A DNA stretch of 64,000 bases. Source: Trujillonella humicola (GTDB taxonomy: Bacteria > Actinomycetota > Actinomycetes > Mycobacteriales > Geodermatophilaceae). The notes under the pieces were generated by a model. The model did no database searches. It was not told the origin of the DNA and worked only from the letters and a program-made list of their open reading frames with translations. The stretch is taken from NCBI RefSeq assembly GCF_046233715.1, contig NZ_JBJNRJ010000012.1, forward strand, positions 1 through 64,000, read 5' to 3'. This document shows positions 18,740 to 26,216 of this stretch, piece after piece (within the stretch, counting starts at the first letter, position 1; each line of letters begins with the position of its first letter). The position numbers and the translations under genes were made by a program.

Positions 18740-18746
18740 TCCGTCT

Positions 18747-20441
18747 TCAGTCGGGCAGGAGGACGCCGGGGTTGCAGATGCCCGTGGGGTCCAGCCGCTG
18801 CTTGACCGCGCGCAGCACCTCGACGCCCAGCGGCCCGACCTCGCGCTCCAGCCAGGGGCGGTGGTCGGCGCCGACGGCGTGGTGGTGGGTGAGCGTGCCG
18901 CCGGCGGCCAGCAGGGCGTCGGTGGCCTCCCGTTTGGCGGCCAGCCACTGCTGGATCGGCAGGTCGTCGTCCCGGTCGGCGAGCACGGTGACGTAGAGCG
19001 AGGCGCCGGTCGGGTAGCCGTGCGAGACGTGGCTCATGACCAGCGGACGGCGCCCGCCCCGCGTCAGCGACCGGGCCAGCGCGCGCCGCACCGCGTCGTA
19101 CACCGTCGGCAGCGCCGACCAGGTCGCCGCCGTCTCCAGCGTCTCGACCAGCAGCCCGGAGTCCATCAGCCGGTCGCGCAGGTAGGGCGCCTCGAACCGG
19201 TGCCTGCGCCACGACTCGCCCACCTGCCGGCCGACGCCGATCGCGCCGCCCTCGCGCAGCACCGAGGCGGCGGCCCTCCGGCGGGCGCGGACCAGCGTCG
19301 GCAGGCCCTCCCAGCCGACCACGAGCAGGCACCCCTCGCCGTGCCGGCGGGCCCGCAGCGTGGCGCGCAGCGCGCGGGCGCCGGCGCCCGACGCCATGAG
19401 CAGGTTGGCGCGGCTCTCGTCCGGGTCGGAGAGCCGGACGACGTCGGGCAGCAGGTCGTGCCGGGCCAGCCGCTGCAGCCCGGCCAGCCCGGCCGCCCAG
19501 CTGCGGAACGACCAGCCCTCGTAGCGGGTGGTCCGCGGGCGCGGGCGTACGCGCAGCCGCAGTTCGGTGATCACGCCCAGCGCGCCCTCCGAGCCCAGGG
19601 CCAGGCCCAGCAGGTCGGGTCCGGCGGCGCTCGCGGGCGGGTGCCCGAGCTCCAGCACGCCGGTGGGCGTGGCCAGGGTCAGCCCGGCCACGAGGTCGTC
19701 GAACCGGCCCACCCCGGTCGAGGCCTGCCCCGCCGAGCGGGTCGCCGCGTAGCCGCCGAGGGTGGCGAACTCCCAGCTCTGCGGCAGGTGGCCCAGCGTC
19801 AGGCCCTGCGGGGCGAGGGCCTCCTCCAGCGCCGGCCCGCGCATGCCCGGGCCGACGGTCACCAGCGAGGAGGGGACGTCGACGTCGGCGATCGACGCCA
19901 TCCGGCGCAGGTCCAGCGCGACGGCCGGTCGGTCGTCGGGGTCCATCCCGGACAGGCCGCCGACCACGCTGGTCCCGCCCCCGAACGGGACGACGACCAC
20001 GCCGTGCTCCGCGCACGCCGCCAGGACCGCGGCGGTCTCGGCGGTGTCGCCGGGGGTGAGGACGGCGTCGGGCGCGTCGGAGGCGTCGCCCTCCCGCCGG
20101 CGCAGCAGATCCAGGTAGCTCTTGCCGCCGGTGCGCCGCAGCCGCGACTCCCGGTCGGTGGCCACGTTCTCCTCGCCGAGCAGCGCGACCAGCGCCGCGC
20201 GCGCCGCCTCGGGCAGCCGGCTGGGCGCCAGCCGGATGTCGGCCACCCGGACCCCCGGGGTCGGCCGCGGCGTCCAGCCCAGCTCGCGGGCGAGGTGCCG
20301 CCGGGCCGCGCGGGGCAGGTCGGGGTCGCGGGCGAGCTCCAGCGAGCCCTCCGCCGCCTCCTCGGGACCGGGCTCGACCGTGGCCACGCGGGAGCCCCCC
20401 GGCCCCCATCCCTGGATCGTCAGTTCCGGCTGCTCGGGCAC
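18747..20441 (-). CDS. FAD-linked oxidase (alkyl-DHAP synthase-like)
   Basis: A 564-residue flavoprotein with a PCMH FAD-binding domain: VVVPFGGGTSVVGG (about residues 165-178), a GHLPQSWEFATLGG loop and LGSEGALGVITELRLRV. The FAD-oxidase C domain ends in LDPTGICNPGVLLP. The N-terminal GWTPRPTPGVRV and the YPTGASLYVT/HHHAVG motifs are those of the alkyldihydroxyacetonephosphate synthase-like group, which includes the tandem His and the Arg-rich channel. The GTG at 20441 lies only 15 bp from the divergent GTG of the glpD-like gene. Pairing with a glycerol-3-phosphate dehydrogenase suggests a joint role in glycerol or ether-lipid metabolism, which is inference. Confidence 0.83.
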   Translation of the reverse strand: MPEQPELTIQGWGPGGSRVATVEPGPEEAAEGSLELARDPDLPRAARRHLARELGWTPRPTPGVRVADIRLAPSRLPEAARAALVALLGEENVATDRESRLRRTGGKSYLDLLRRREGDASDAPDAVLTPGDTAETAAVLAACAEHGVVVVPFGGGTSVVGGLSGMDPDDRPAVALDLRRMASIADVDVPSSLVTVGPGMRGPALEEALAPQGLTLGHLPQSWEFATLGGYAATRSAGQASTGVGRFDDLVAGLTLATPTGVLELGHPPASAAGPDLLGLALGSEGALGVITELRLRVRPRPRTTRYEGWSFRSWAAGLAGLQRLARHDLLPDVVRLSDPDESRANLLMASGAGARALRATLRARRHGEGCLLVVGWEGLPTLVRARRRAAASVLREGGAIGVGRQVGESWRRHRFEAPYLRDRLMDSGLLVETLETAATWSALPTVYDAVRRALARSLTRGGRRPLVMSHVSHGYPTGASLYVTVLADRDDDLPIQQWLAAKREATDALLAAGGTLTHHHAVGADHRPWLEREVGPLGVEVLRAVKQRLDPTGICNPGVLLPD

Positions 20442-20456
20442 GGCTACAGTCTGCCG

Positions 20457-21977
20457 GTGCCCCGGAACGCCCCCGTGCCCGGCGCCCTGACCGCCGCCCG
20501 GCGCGCCGCTGACCTGCAGGCACTCGCCGGCGGGGCGGTCGACGTGGTCGTCGTCGGCGGTGGGGTGACCGGTGCCGGGGTGGCCCTCGACGCCGCCGCG
20601 CGCGGCCTGTCGGTCGCCCTGCTGGAGCGGGCCGACCTCGCGTCGGGCACCAGCCGCTGGTCGTCGAAGCTGGTCCATGGGGGGCTGCGCTACCTCGCGC
20701 ACGGCGAGCTCGGCCTGGCCCGTGAGTCGGCCCGCGAGCGCGCCGTCCTGATGGGCGCCACCGCGCCGCACCTGGTCCGGCCGCTGCCCTTCCTCGTGCC
20801 CGACGTCGCCGGCCGGGACGTCACCGCGCTGGCCGAGGTCGGGGGGCGGCTGGGCGATGCGGTGCGCGCCTCGGTGCCCGGCGGACGGCGGTCACTGCCG
20901 TCCACCGCCCGGGTCGGCGCGGCGGAGGTGGCCCGGGCGACGCCGGCGGTGCGGCCCGGCCGTGGCGGCGTCGTCTTCTGGGACGGGCAGCTGGCCGACG
21001 ACGCGCGCCTGGTCGTCGCCCTGGCCCGGACGGCGGCCGCGCTGGGCGCCCGGGTGGTGACGGGGGCGGCGGTGACCGGGGTGGACGGGCGGACCGTGCA
21101 CGTGGCCCCGGACGACGGGGCGCCGTTCGAGCTGCGCGCCGGCGCGGTGGTCAACGCGGCGGGGGTGTGGGCGCAGCGGCTGGCGCCCGGTGTCCGGCTG
21201 GTGCCCTCCCGGGGATCGCACCTGGTCGTGCGCGCGGAGCGGCTGGGCGGGCCGTCCGCCGCGCTGACCGTGCCCCTGCCCGGGTCGCGCTCCCGCTACG
21301 TGTTCGCGCTGCCGCAGCCCGGCGGGTTGGTGTACCTCGGGCTGACCGACGAGCCGGTGGCCGGGCCGGTGCCCGACGAGGACCCGGAGCCCTCACCCGC
21401 CGAGGTGTCGCAGCTGCTGGAGACGGTGAACCGGGTGCTGGCCGAGCCGCTGACCGCTGCGGACGTCGTCGGCTCCTACGCCGGGCTGCGGCCGCTGGTG
21501 CTCCCGGCGTCGGCCGGCACCGGCCCGGGCGACGCCACCGCCGACCTCTCCCGCAGGCACCTGCTGTCTTGGGAGGGCGACGTGCTCACCGTCGTCGGCG
21601 GGAAGCTGACCACCTACCGGGCGATGGCCGAGGAGACGGTGGACGCCGTGGGTGCCCGCCTCGGCCGGGGCGCGCGCCGGTCGGTCACGGCGCGGCTGCC
21701 GCTGCGGGGGGCCGCGCCGCGCCCGGCGCTGGCCCGGGTCGACGCCCCGGACCGGCTGGTCGCCCTCTACGGCACCGAGGCGCCGGTCGTCGCGGGCCTC
21801 GGGGCGGAGCCGGTGGTCGAGGGCCGCCCGGAGACGGTGGGGGAGCTGCGCTTCGCCGTCCGCGCGGAGGGGGCCCGCAGCGTGTCGGACCTGCTGGACC
21901 GGCGGACCCGGATCGGCCTGGTGCCCGCCGACCGGGTGCGCGCGGTCGCCGCCGCCGAGGCCGTCCTCGCCGAGTAG
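20457..21977 (+). CDS. glpD: glycerol-3-phosphate dehydrogenase/oxidase
   Basis: A 506-residue FAD-dependent enzyme that would oxidise glycerol 3-phosphate to dihydroxyacetone phosphate at the membrane. The GxGxxG dinucleotide fold VVVVGGGVTGAGVALDAAARG (about residues 28-48), the GTSRWSSKLVHGGLRYL signature and the later GGKLTTYR are typical of GlpD, including the C-terminal helical domain. The GTG at 20457 is six bases after a TACAGT -10 box (20445-20450), so the transcript is probably leaderless and its -35 region lies within the divergent oxidase gene. Two palindromes follow the stop. Confidence 0.9.
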   Translation: MPRNAPVPGALTAARRAADLQALAGGAVDVVVVGGGVTGAGVALDAAARGLSVALLERADLASGTSRWSSKLVHGGLRYLAHGELGLARESARERAVLMGATAPHLVRPLPFLVPDVAGRDVTALAEVGGRLGDAVRASVPGGRRSLPSTARVGAAEVARATPAVRPGRGGVVFWDGQLADDARLVVALARTAAALGARVVTGAAVTGVDGRTVHVAPDDGAPFELRAGAVVNAAGVWAQRLAPGVRLVPSRGSHLVVRAERLGGPSAALTVPLPGSRSRYVFALPQPGGLVYLGLTDEPVAGPVPDEDPEPSPAEVSQLLETVNRVLAEPLTAADVVGSYAGLRPLVLPASAGTGPGDATADLSRRHLLSWEGDVLTVVGGKLTTYRAMAEETVDAVGARLGRGARRSVTARLPLRGAAPRPALARVDAPDRLVALYGTEAPVVAGLGAEPVVEGRPETVGELRFAVRAEGARSVSDLLDRRTRIGLVPADRVRAVAAAEAVLAE

Positions 21978-21996
21978 CGCCGCTCACCCGCGCCGT

Positions 21997-22064
21997 CCGC
22001 CGGAGTGGCCACTTCGGCGGGAGTGTGGGGCGCAACCCGTCCGCCGCAGTGGCCACTTCGGCGG
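21997..22064. repeat. two 24-bp palindromes with GTGGCCAC core
   Basis: Copies at 21997-22020 and 22041-22064 share the form CCGCCGnAGTGGCCACTTCGGCGG, near-perfect inverted repeats with one mismatched pair. The family is also seen at 13602-13657. They directly follow the glpD stop and probably act as terminators or are REP-like elements. Confidence 0.8.
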
Positions 22065-22128
22065 GGATGGGGGGTGGAGCCGTCCCGCATGATGAGAAAG
22101 ATGTTCCGTCCTATGGGATTACGGGTCC

Positions 22129-22935
22129 ATGATCGGCGACGTGGACACGTACACGCACGGGCACGCCGAGCCGGTCCTGCAGTCGCACCGGTGGCGCACC
22201 GCGGAGAACTCCGCGGGCTACCTCCTCCCGCACCTGCGCCCCGGCCTCGACCTGCTCGACGTGGGATGCGGACCGGGGACGATCACCGTCGACCTGGCCC
22301 GCCGGGTGGCGCCGGGACGGGTGATCGGCCTCGACGTCTCACCCGCGCCGCTGGACGAGGCGCGGTCGCTGGCCGGCCGGGCGGGCGTCGCCGTCACCTT
22401 CGCCGTCGGCGACGTCTACGCGCTGGAGGCTGCCGACGACTCGTTCGACGTCGTCCACGCCCACCAGGTGCTCCAGCACCTGACCGACCCGATCGCCGCG
22501 CTGCGCGAGATGGCACGGGTCTGCCGGCCCGGTGGGGCGGTCGCGGTGCGCGACGTCGACTACGCCGCCACGACCTGGTTCCCGCTCGACCCGGGGCTGG
22601 ACCGCTGGCTGGACCTGTACCAGCGGGTGGCGCGGGCCAACGGCGCCGAGCCCGACGCCGGCCGGCGGCTGCTGTCGTGGGCGCACGCGGCCGGGCTGCG
22701 CGACGTCGTCGCCACGGCGTCGTCCTGGTGCTGGGCGAGCTCCGCCGAGCGCGAGTGGTGGGGCACCTCGTGGGCCGGCCGGGCGACGGCCTCGGCCTTC
22801 GCCGAGCAGGCGGTGGCCTACGGCCTGGCGACCCGCGACGAGCTGGACGACGTCGCCGCCGCCTGGCGACGGTGGGCCGCGGCCGACGACGGCTGGCTCG
22901 GGATGCTGCACGGCGAGCTGCTCATCCGCGCCTGA
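22129..22935 (+). CDS. class I SAM-dependent methyltransferase (UbiE-like)
   Basis: A 268-residue enzyme with the SAM-binding motif LLDVGCGPGTITVDLA (about residues 43-58), the acidic motif II VIGLDVSPAPL and a post-I block FDVVHAHQVLQHL. This fits the Methyltransf_11/UbiE fold. The methyl acceptor is unknown. The start region (22085-22128) is distinctly AT-rich for this window and holds the promoter. The ATG at 22129 lacks a clear ribosome site. The gene ends at the 57-bp palindrome copy B and converges on the MerR regulator. Confidence 0.83.
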   Translation: MIGDVDTYTHGHAEPVLQSHRWRTAENSAGYLLPHLRPGLDLLDVGCGPGTITVDLARRVAPGRVIGLDVSPAPLDEARSLAGRAGVAVTFAVGDVYALEAADDSFDVVHAHQVLQHLTDPIAALREMARVCRPGGAVAVRDVDYAATTWFPLDPGLDRWLDLYQRVARANGAEPDAGRRLLSWAHAAGLRDVVATASSWCWASSAEREWWGTSWAGRATASAFAEQAVAYGLATRDELDDVAAAWRRWAAADDGWLGMLHGELLIRA

Positions 22936-22940
22936 CGCCG

Positions 22941-22997
22941 CGAGATCTGCACACTCGTCACCATCGGCCCGCGATGGTGACGAGTGTGCAGATCTCG
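22941..22997. repeat. 57-bp palindrome, copy B
   Basis: The 26-bp arms, beginning CGAGATCTGCACACTCGTCA, are perfectly complementary around a five-base loop. The element has the same length as copies A and C, with a variant centre. It lies between the convergent methyltransferase and MerR-family genes, in terminator position. Confidence 0.92.
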
Positions 22998-23006
22998 TCG
23001 AGCAGG

Positions 23007-23762
23007 TCAGTCGGCCTGGCGGGCGGCGTTGGCCTGGACGGCGGTGCTCACCCACTGCGCGAGCCCGGGCGCGACCGCCTCGTAGGTGGCGGTGAACCGC
23101 TCGTCCTCGACGTGCATCCGCCCGAGCCCGGCGTGCATCTCCGGCGAGCAGTCGTAGAAGTCCCGGCTGATCTGCTGCCGGTGCTCCTCGGCGAGGTCCA
23201 TCGCCGGCGGCGAGTCGGGCTCGACGCCGCCGCGCAGCGCCTCGGCCATCCGCCGCGTCAGGTCCTCGCCCTCGGACCTGATCCGCAGCCAGTCGTCCTT
23301 GGTGTAGCGGGCGGCCCGCTGCCGGGACTGCGCGTAGGCGTCCGTGTCGCCCCAGCGCTCGCGCACCTCGGCCTCGTACCGCGCCGGGTCGTGCCGGCCG
23401 AACACCTCGAACCGCTCCTCGGGGGTCAGGGAGATCCCCATCTGCCGTGCCTCCATCTCTCGCTCGACGGCCGCGAGCAGCCGCCGGTCGGCCTCGACCC
23501 GGTCCCGGAGCAGCCGGTGCTGGCGGCGCAGGTGCTCCAGGGGATCGGCGTCGGGGTCGTCCAGCAGCGTCGCGACCTCCTCGAGGCCGAACCCGAGCCC
23601 GCGGTAGACCAGCACCTGGTGCAGCCGGTCGAGGTCGGCGGCCGAGTACCGCCGGTACCCGGCCGCGCTGCGCGCCGACGGCGACAGCAGCCCGATCCGG
23701 TCGTAGTGGTGCAGCGTGCGCACCGTGACCCCGGTCCGGGCCGCGACCTCACCCACGTGCAC
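23007..23762 (-). CDS. MerR family regulator, TipA-like
   Basis: A 251-residue regulator. Residues 1-70 are a MerR winged helix (VGEVAARTGVTVRTLHHYDRIGLL, then RYSAADLDRL). A dimerisation coiled coil spans about 75-115. The C-terminal TipAS-like antibiotic-recognition domain (from about 125, with RWGDTDAYAQS and a closing YEAVAPGLAQWV) is intact. TipA-type proteins bind thiopeptide-like ligands and activate their own promoter. The GTG at 23762 is next to GAGGAGG (four-base spacer); a second GTG lies six bases on. An elongated 19-bp-spacer promoter with an inverted repeat lies directly upstream, so autoregulation is likely. Confidence 0.88.
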   Translation of the reverse strand: MHVGEVAARTGVTVRTLHHYDRIGLLSPSARSAAGYRRYSAADLDRLHQVLVYRGLGFGLEEVATLLDDPDADPLEHLRRQHRLLRDRVEADRRLLAAVEREMEARQMGISLTPEERFEVFGRHDPARYEAEVRERWGDTDAYAQSRQRAARYTKDDWLRIRSEGEDLTRRMAEALRGGVEPDSPPAMDLAEEHRQQISRDFYDCSPEMHAGLGRMHVEDERFTATYEAVAPGLAQWVSTAVQANAARQAD

Positions 23763-23788
23763 GGGTCCTCCTCTCTCGTACGCTGTCC

Positions 23789-23819
23789 AGTGCACGGCCT
23801 GACGTCGCGTCAGGGTCAA
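23789..23819 (-). promoter_or_regulatory. MerR-type promoter with 19-bp spacer
   Basis: On the minus strand, -35 TTGACC (23819-23814) and -10 TGCACT (23794-23789) are separated by 19 bp. The spacer holds the inverted repeat CCTGACG-CGA-CGTCAGG (23798-23814). Over-long spacers with a central dyad are the signature of promoters twisted open by MerR proteins. The -35 overlaps the last codons of the MarR gene. Confidence 0.75.
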
Positions 23820-24247
23820 GCGGGATCGGCGGGCGGGTCGGCCGCCAGCAGCTTGCCGAGCAGCCCGGACAGCTGGTGCCGCTCGCCGGCGCTCAGGCGG
23901 GCGAGGCGTGCGGCGGGAAAGCCGAAGGCCTGGCGGACCTCGCGGTGCACCCGGCGGCCGGCCGGGGTGATCGACACCCGCTTGACCCGGCGGTCCGCCG
24001 GGTCGGGTGCGCGGGTCACCCACCCCCGGCCCTCGGCCCGCGCCACGAGCTGGGTCACGTTCGAGGCGTCGCAGAGCAGGTCCGCCGCGAGCTCGCCCAT
24101 GGCGCGGTCGCCCCCGGTCAGGCTGTCGAGCAGGCAGGCCTGGGCGGCGCTCAGCCCGGCCTGCTGGGCCGCGCGGTCGTACGCCGCGTCGTAGGCGTAC
24201 ACGAGGTCCCACAGCTGCTGGTCCAGCGTGCCCGTTCCCTCGGTCAT
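23816..24247 (-). CDS. MarR family transcriptional regulator
   Basis: A 143-residue MarR protein. The winged helix includes LSAAQACLLDSLTG, DLLCDASNVTQLVARAEGRGW as recognition helix, and the wing DPADRRVKRVSITPAG with the conserved D-x-R-x-K/R. The ATG at 24247 abuts GGAGG with no spacer, so initiation may be leaderless or weak. It diverges from the NmrA-like gene across 84 bp containing a 21-bp inverted repeat. It probably represses both itself and that neighbour. Confidence 0.85.
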   Translation of the reverse strand: MTEGTGTLDQQLWDLVYAYDAAYDRAAQQAGLSAAQACLLDSLTGGDRAMGELAADLLCDASNVTQLVARAEGRGWVTRAPDPADRRVKRVSITPAGRRVHREVRQAFGFPAARLARLSAGERHQLSGLLGKLLAADPPADPA

Positions 24248-24296
24248 CCTCCGAGATTAGTTGACCCACTCAGGTGACCGTGCTTGCCTCGGTCGG

Positions 24297-24317
24297 ATAT
24301 TTCAGTGACTCAAATAT
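24297..24317. promoter_or_regulatory. 21-bp inverted repeat, probable MarR operator
   Basis: ATATTTCAGTGACTCAAATAT is symmetric except for one position pair. It is the most AT-rich stretch nearby and lies between the divergent MarR and NmrA-like starts, immediately upstream of the GGAGGAGG ribosome site of the latter. Blocking here would silence that gene. Confidence 0.7.
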
Positions 24318-24331
24318 TCGGAGGAGGAGCC

Positions 24332-25212
24332 ATGACCCGTGTTCTCGTCACCGGTGTCCGCGGCAAGACCGGCGTCCCCCTGGCGGGGTTGCTCGCCGCG
24401 CGGGGCGCCGAGGTGCTCGGCGGCAGCAGCGACCCGGCGGCGGTCGACCTCGACGGTGTGCGGCCGACCGGCTTCTCCTGGGACCGCCCGGCGGGCTGGA
24501 CGGCGGCGGCGGAGGGGGTCGACGCCGTGTACGTCGTCCGGCCGGACCGGGCGGACGCACCGGAGCTGGTGGCCGCCCTGCTCGAGGTCCTGCCGGACTC
24601 GGCGCGCGTGGTGCTGCTGTCCGAGCAGGACGCGGACTCCTCGGGGCCCGACGGCTGGGCGCCGCGGGTCGAGCGTGCGGTGCGCCGCGGGTCGAGCGTG
24701 CGGTGCGCCGCGGGTCGAGCGCCTGGACCGTCCTGCGGCCGAGCTGGTTCATGCAGGTCCTCACCGATCCGCGCTTCGGCCTGGACCGGGCCGTGGCCGG
24801 CGGGGAGCTGCCGTTCGCGAGCGGTGGCGCGCGCATCGCCTGGATCGACGCGCGCGACATCGCCGCGGTCGCCGAGCGGGCGCTGCTCGACGACGGGCAC
24901 CACGGCGCCGTGTACGAGCTGACCGGCCCCGAGGCGCTGTCGCTGCCGCACGCCGCGGAGCTGCTGTCCCGCGCCGTGGGAAGCCCCGTGGCGCACCGCG
25001 AGCTGACGACGGCCGAGGCCGTGACCGGGGCCGAGGGGTTCGACCGCGAGCTGCTCGAGCTCACCTACGAGCGCGTACGCGGGGGCAGCTTCGCGACCGT
25101 GACCGACGCCGTCGAGCGGGTGACCGGGCGGCCGGCCCGGTCGCTGGCCGGCTTCCTCGCCGACGCCGGTCCGCGGCTCCGCCGCGCCGGTCAGGCCGTG
25201 CCGAGCGCCTGA
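24332..25212 (+). pseudogene. NmrA-like NAD(P)-binding protein, frameshifted
   Basis: The ATG at 24332 follows GGAGGAGGAG and starts an atypical SDR/NmrA-like protein (VLVTGVRGKTGVPLAGLLAARG, Rossmann P-loop). At about residue 110 the frame breaks: the rest (SAWTVLRPSWFMQ, IAWIDARDIAAVAERAL, YELTGPEALS) lies in another frame and ends at 25212. The break coincides with a 23-bp tandem duplication (24661-24721). Removing one 23-bp unit restores a single 285-residue ORF with normal family order, so the duplication is the lesion. The gene is either a recent pseudogene, a slippage-switchable gene or an assembly artefact. The intact product would resemble ergot-alkaloid-type or quinone-reductase-like NmrA proteins. 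Confidence 0.85.
24661..24721. repeat. 23-bp tandem duplication causing frameshift
   Basis: The unit GCCGCGGGTCGAGCGTGCGG plus TGC is present at 24661-24683 and 24684-24706, with a 15-base partial third copy at 24707-24721. Since 23 is not a multiple of three, each added unit changes the reading frame of the NmrA-like gene. Confidence 0.95.
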
Positions 25213-25580
25213 GGGGCGGCGGCGTCGACGGTCGGGACGACACCCGCGCTGCCGGGCAGCGACACGTTGTCGAAGCCGGTCAGCCGCTCGCGCCACGCCC
25301 GCATCGCCCCGCGGTGCGGCTCGGCGCGGGCGAAGGCGCGCACGGCGGCCTCGTCGTCCCACCACGAGACGGTGGTGAAGATCCGCGCCAGCGGCTGCGC
25401 GCGCAGCTGCAGCGACCGGGCGCCGGGGGAGCGCGCCAGCTGGCGGCGGACGGCCAGCGAGGTCCGCAGCATCGCCGGGACGTCGCGGGACCGGCGCAGC
25501 CGCAGCCGGGTGACCAGGACGACGCCGTCGCCGGGGGCCTCCCGGTCGGCGGTCCACGGCAGGTCGGGGATGAAGGGCAC
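25191..25580 (-). CDS. DUF3291/ABM-like dimeric alpha-beta barrel protein
   Basis: A 129-residue protein I recognise only at fold level: it resembles spheroidene-monooxygenase/DUF3291-like antibiotic-biosynthesis-monooxygenase domains. It has a repeated beta-alpha-beta pattern, FTTVSWWDDEAAVRAFA, and a trailing H-R-G-A-M motif. The GTG at 25580 follows GAGGAGG by five bases. Its stop overlaps the end of the NmrA-like pseudogene by 22 bp on the opposite strand. It diverges from the TetR regulator across an operator-like inverted repeat and is likely its target. The enzymatic role is unknown. Confidence 0.65.
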   Translation of the reverse strand: MPFIPDLPWTADREAPGDGVVLVTRLRLRRSRDVPAMLRTSLAVRRQLARSPGARSLQLRAQPLARIFTTVSWWDDEAAVRAFARAEPHRGAMRAWRERLTGFDNVSLPGSAGVVPTVDAAAPQALGTA

Positions 25581-25596
25581 GGCGACCTCCTCAACG

Positions 25597-25631
25597 GGTG
25601 TTAATCAACGGTAGCGCCGTCCCTTAACGCC
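25597..25631. promoter_or_regulatory. inverted repeat operator, TetR site
   Basis: The arms GGTGTTAA (25597-25604) and TTAACGCC (25624-25631) are inverted copies with one mismatch. They sit between the divergent DUF3291-like and TetR genes and just ahead of the TAAAGT -10 box (25634-25639) of the TetR gene, which suits repression of both. Confidence 0.65.
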
Positions 25632-25646
25632 TGTAAAGTGCCGTCC

Positions 25647-26216
25647 GTGACGAGGACGCCGGGTCAGCTGCGCGGCGAGCTCGTGCGCGCGGCGGCCGCC
25701 CTGCTGGAGCGCACCGGCGCGATCGAGGCGGTCACCCTGCGGGCGGTGGCCCGGGAGGCCGGGGTCAGCGCGCCGGCCGTCTACGGGCACTTCGCCGACC
25801 TGGAGGCGCTGCTCGACGCCGTCGTCGACGAGGGCTTCGACCGGCTCGCCGCCGCGATCGCGGAGGCCGTCGCGCCGCTGGCCGACCCGGGGGAGCGGCT
25901 GGTGGCCGGCTGCCGGGCGTACGTGGACACCGGGCTGGCCGCGCCCGCCCGCTACCGGGCGATGTTCGGGCCGCGCCGGGCCCGCGGCACCGAGGCCTTC
26001 GGCCTGCTCGTGGACGGCGTCCGTGCCTGCGTGGCCGCCGGGCGCTCGGACAGCACCGACCCGGCCGCGGACGCCGGGCTGCTGTGGACGGCGCTGCACG
26101 GCCTGGTGACCCTGCGCGCCGCCGCGCCCGACGCCGCCCCGGACCTCGACGGCCAGGTGCGCGCGCTGGCGGCCAGGCTGGCCGGGGTCAGCGGGATCGG
26201 CGACGGGAGCGCTTGA
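25647..26216 (+). CDS. TetR family transcriptional regulator
   Basis: A 189-residue TetR protein. The N-terminal helix-turn-helix (LRAVAREAGVSAPAVYGHFADLEALLDAV, about residues 32-60) is intact, and a TetR_C_33-like ligand domain follows (YRAMFGPRRARG, LLWTALHGLVTL). I prefer the GTG at 25647, seven bases after TAAAGT, as a leaderless start; GTG 25638 would overlap the -10 box. It is divergent from the DUF3291-like gene and overlaps the diguanylate cyclase gene by 29 bp at the 3' end, tail to tail. Confidence 0.85.
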   Translation: MTRTPGQLRGELVRAAAALLERTGAIEAVTLRAVAREAGVSAPAVYGHFADLEALLDAVVDEGFDRLAAAIAEAVAPLADPGERLVAGCRAYVDTGLAAPARYRAMFGPRRARGTEAFGLLVDGVRACVAAGRSDSTDPAADAGLLWTALHGLVTLRAAAPDAAPDLDGQVRALAARLAGVSGIGDGSA

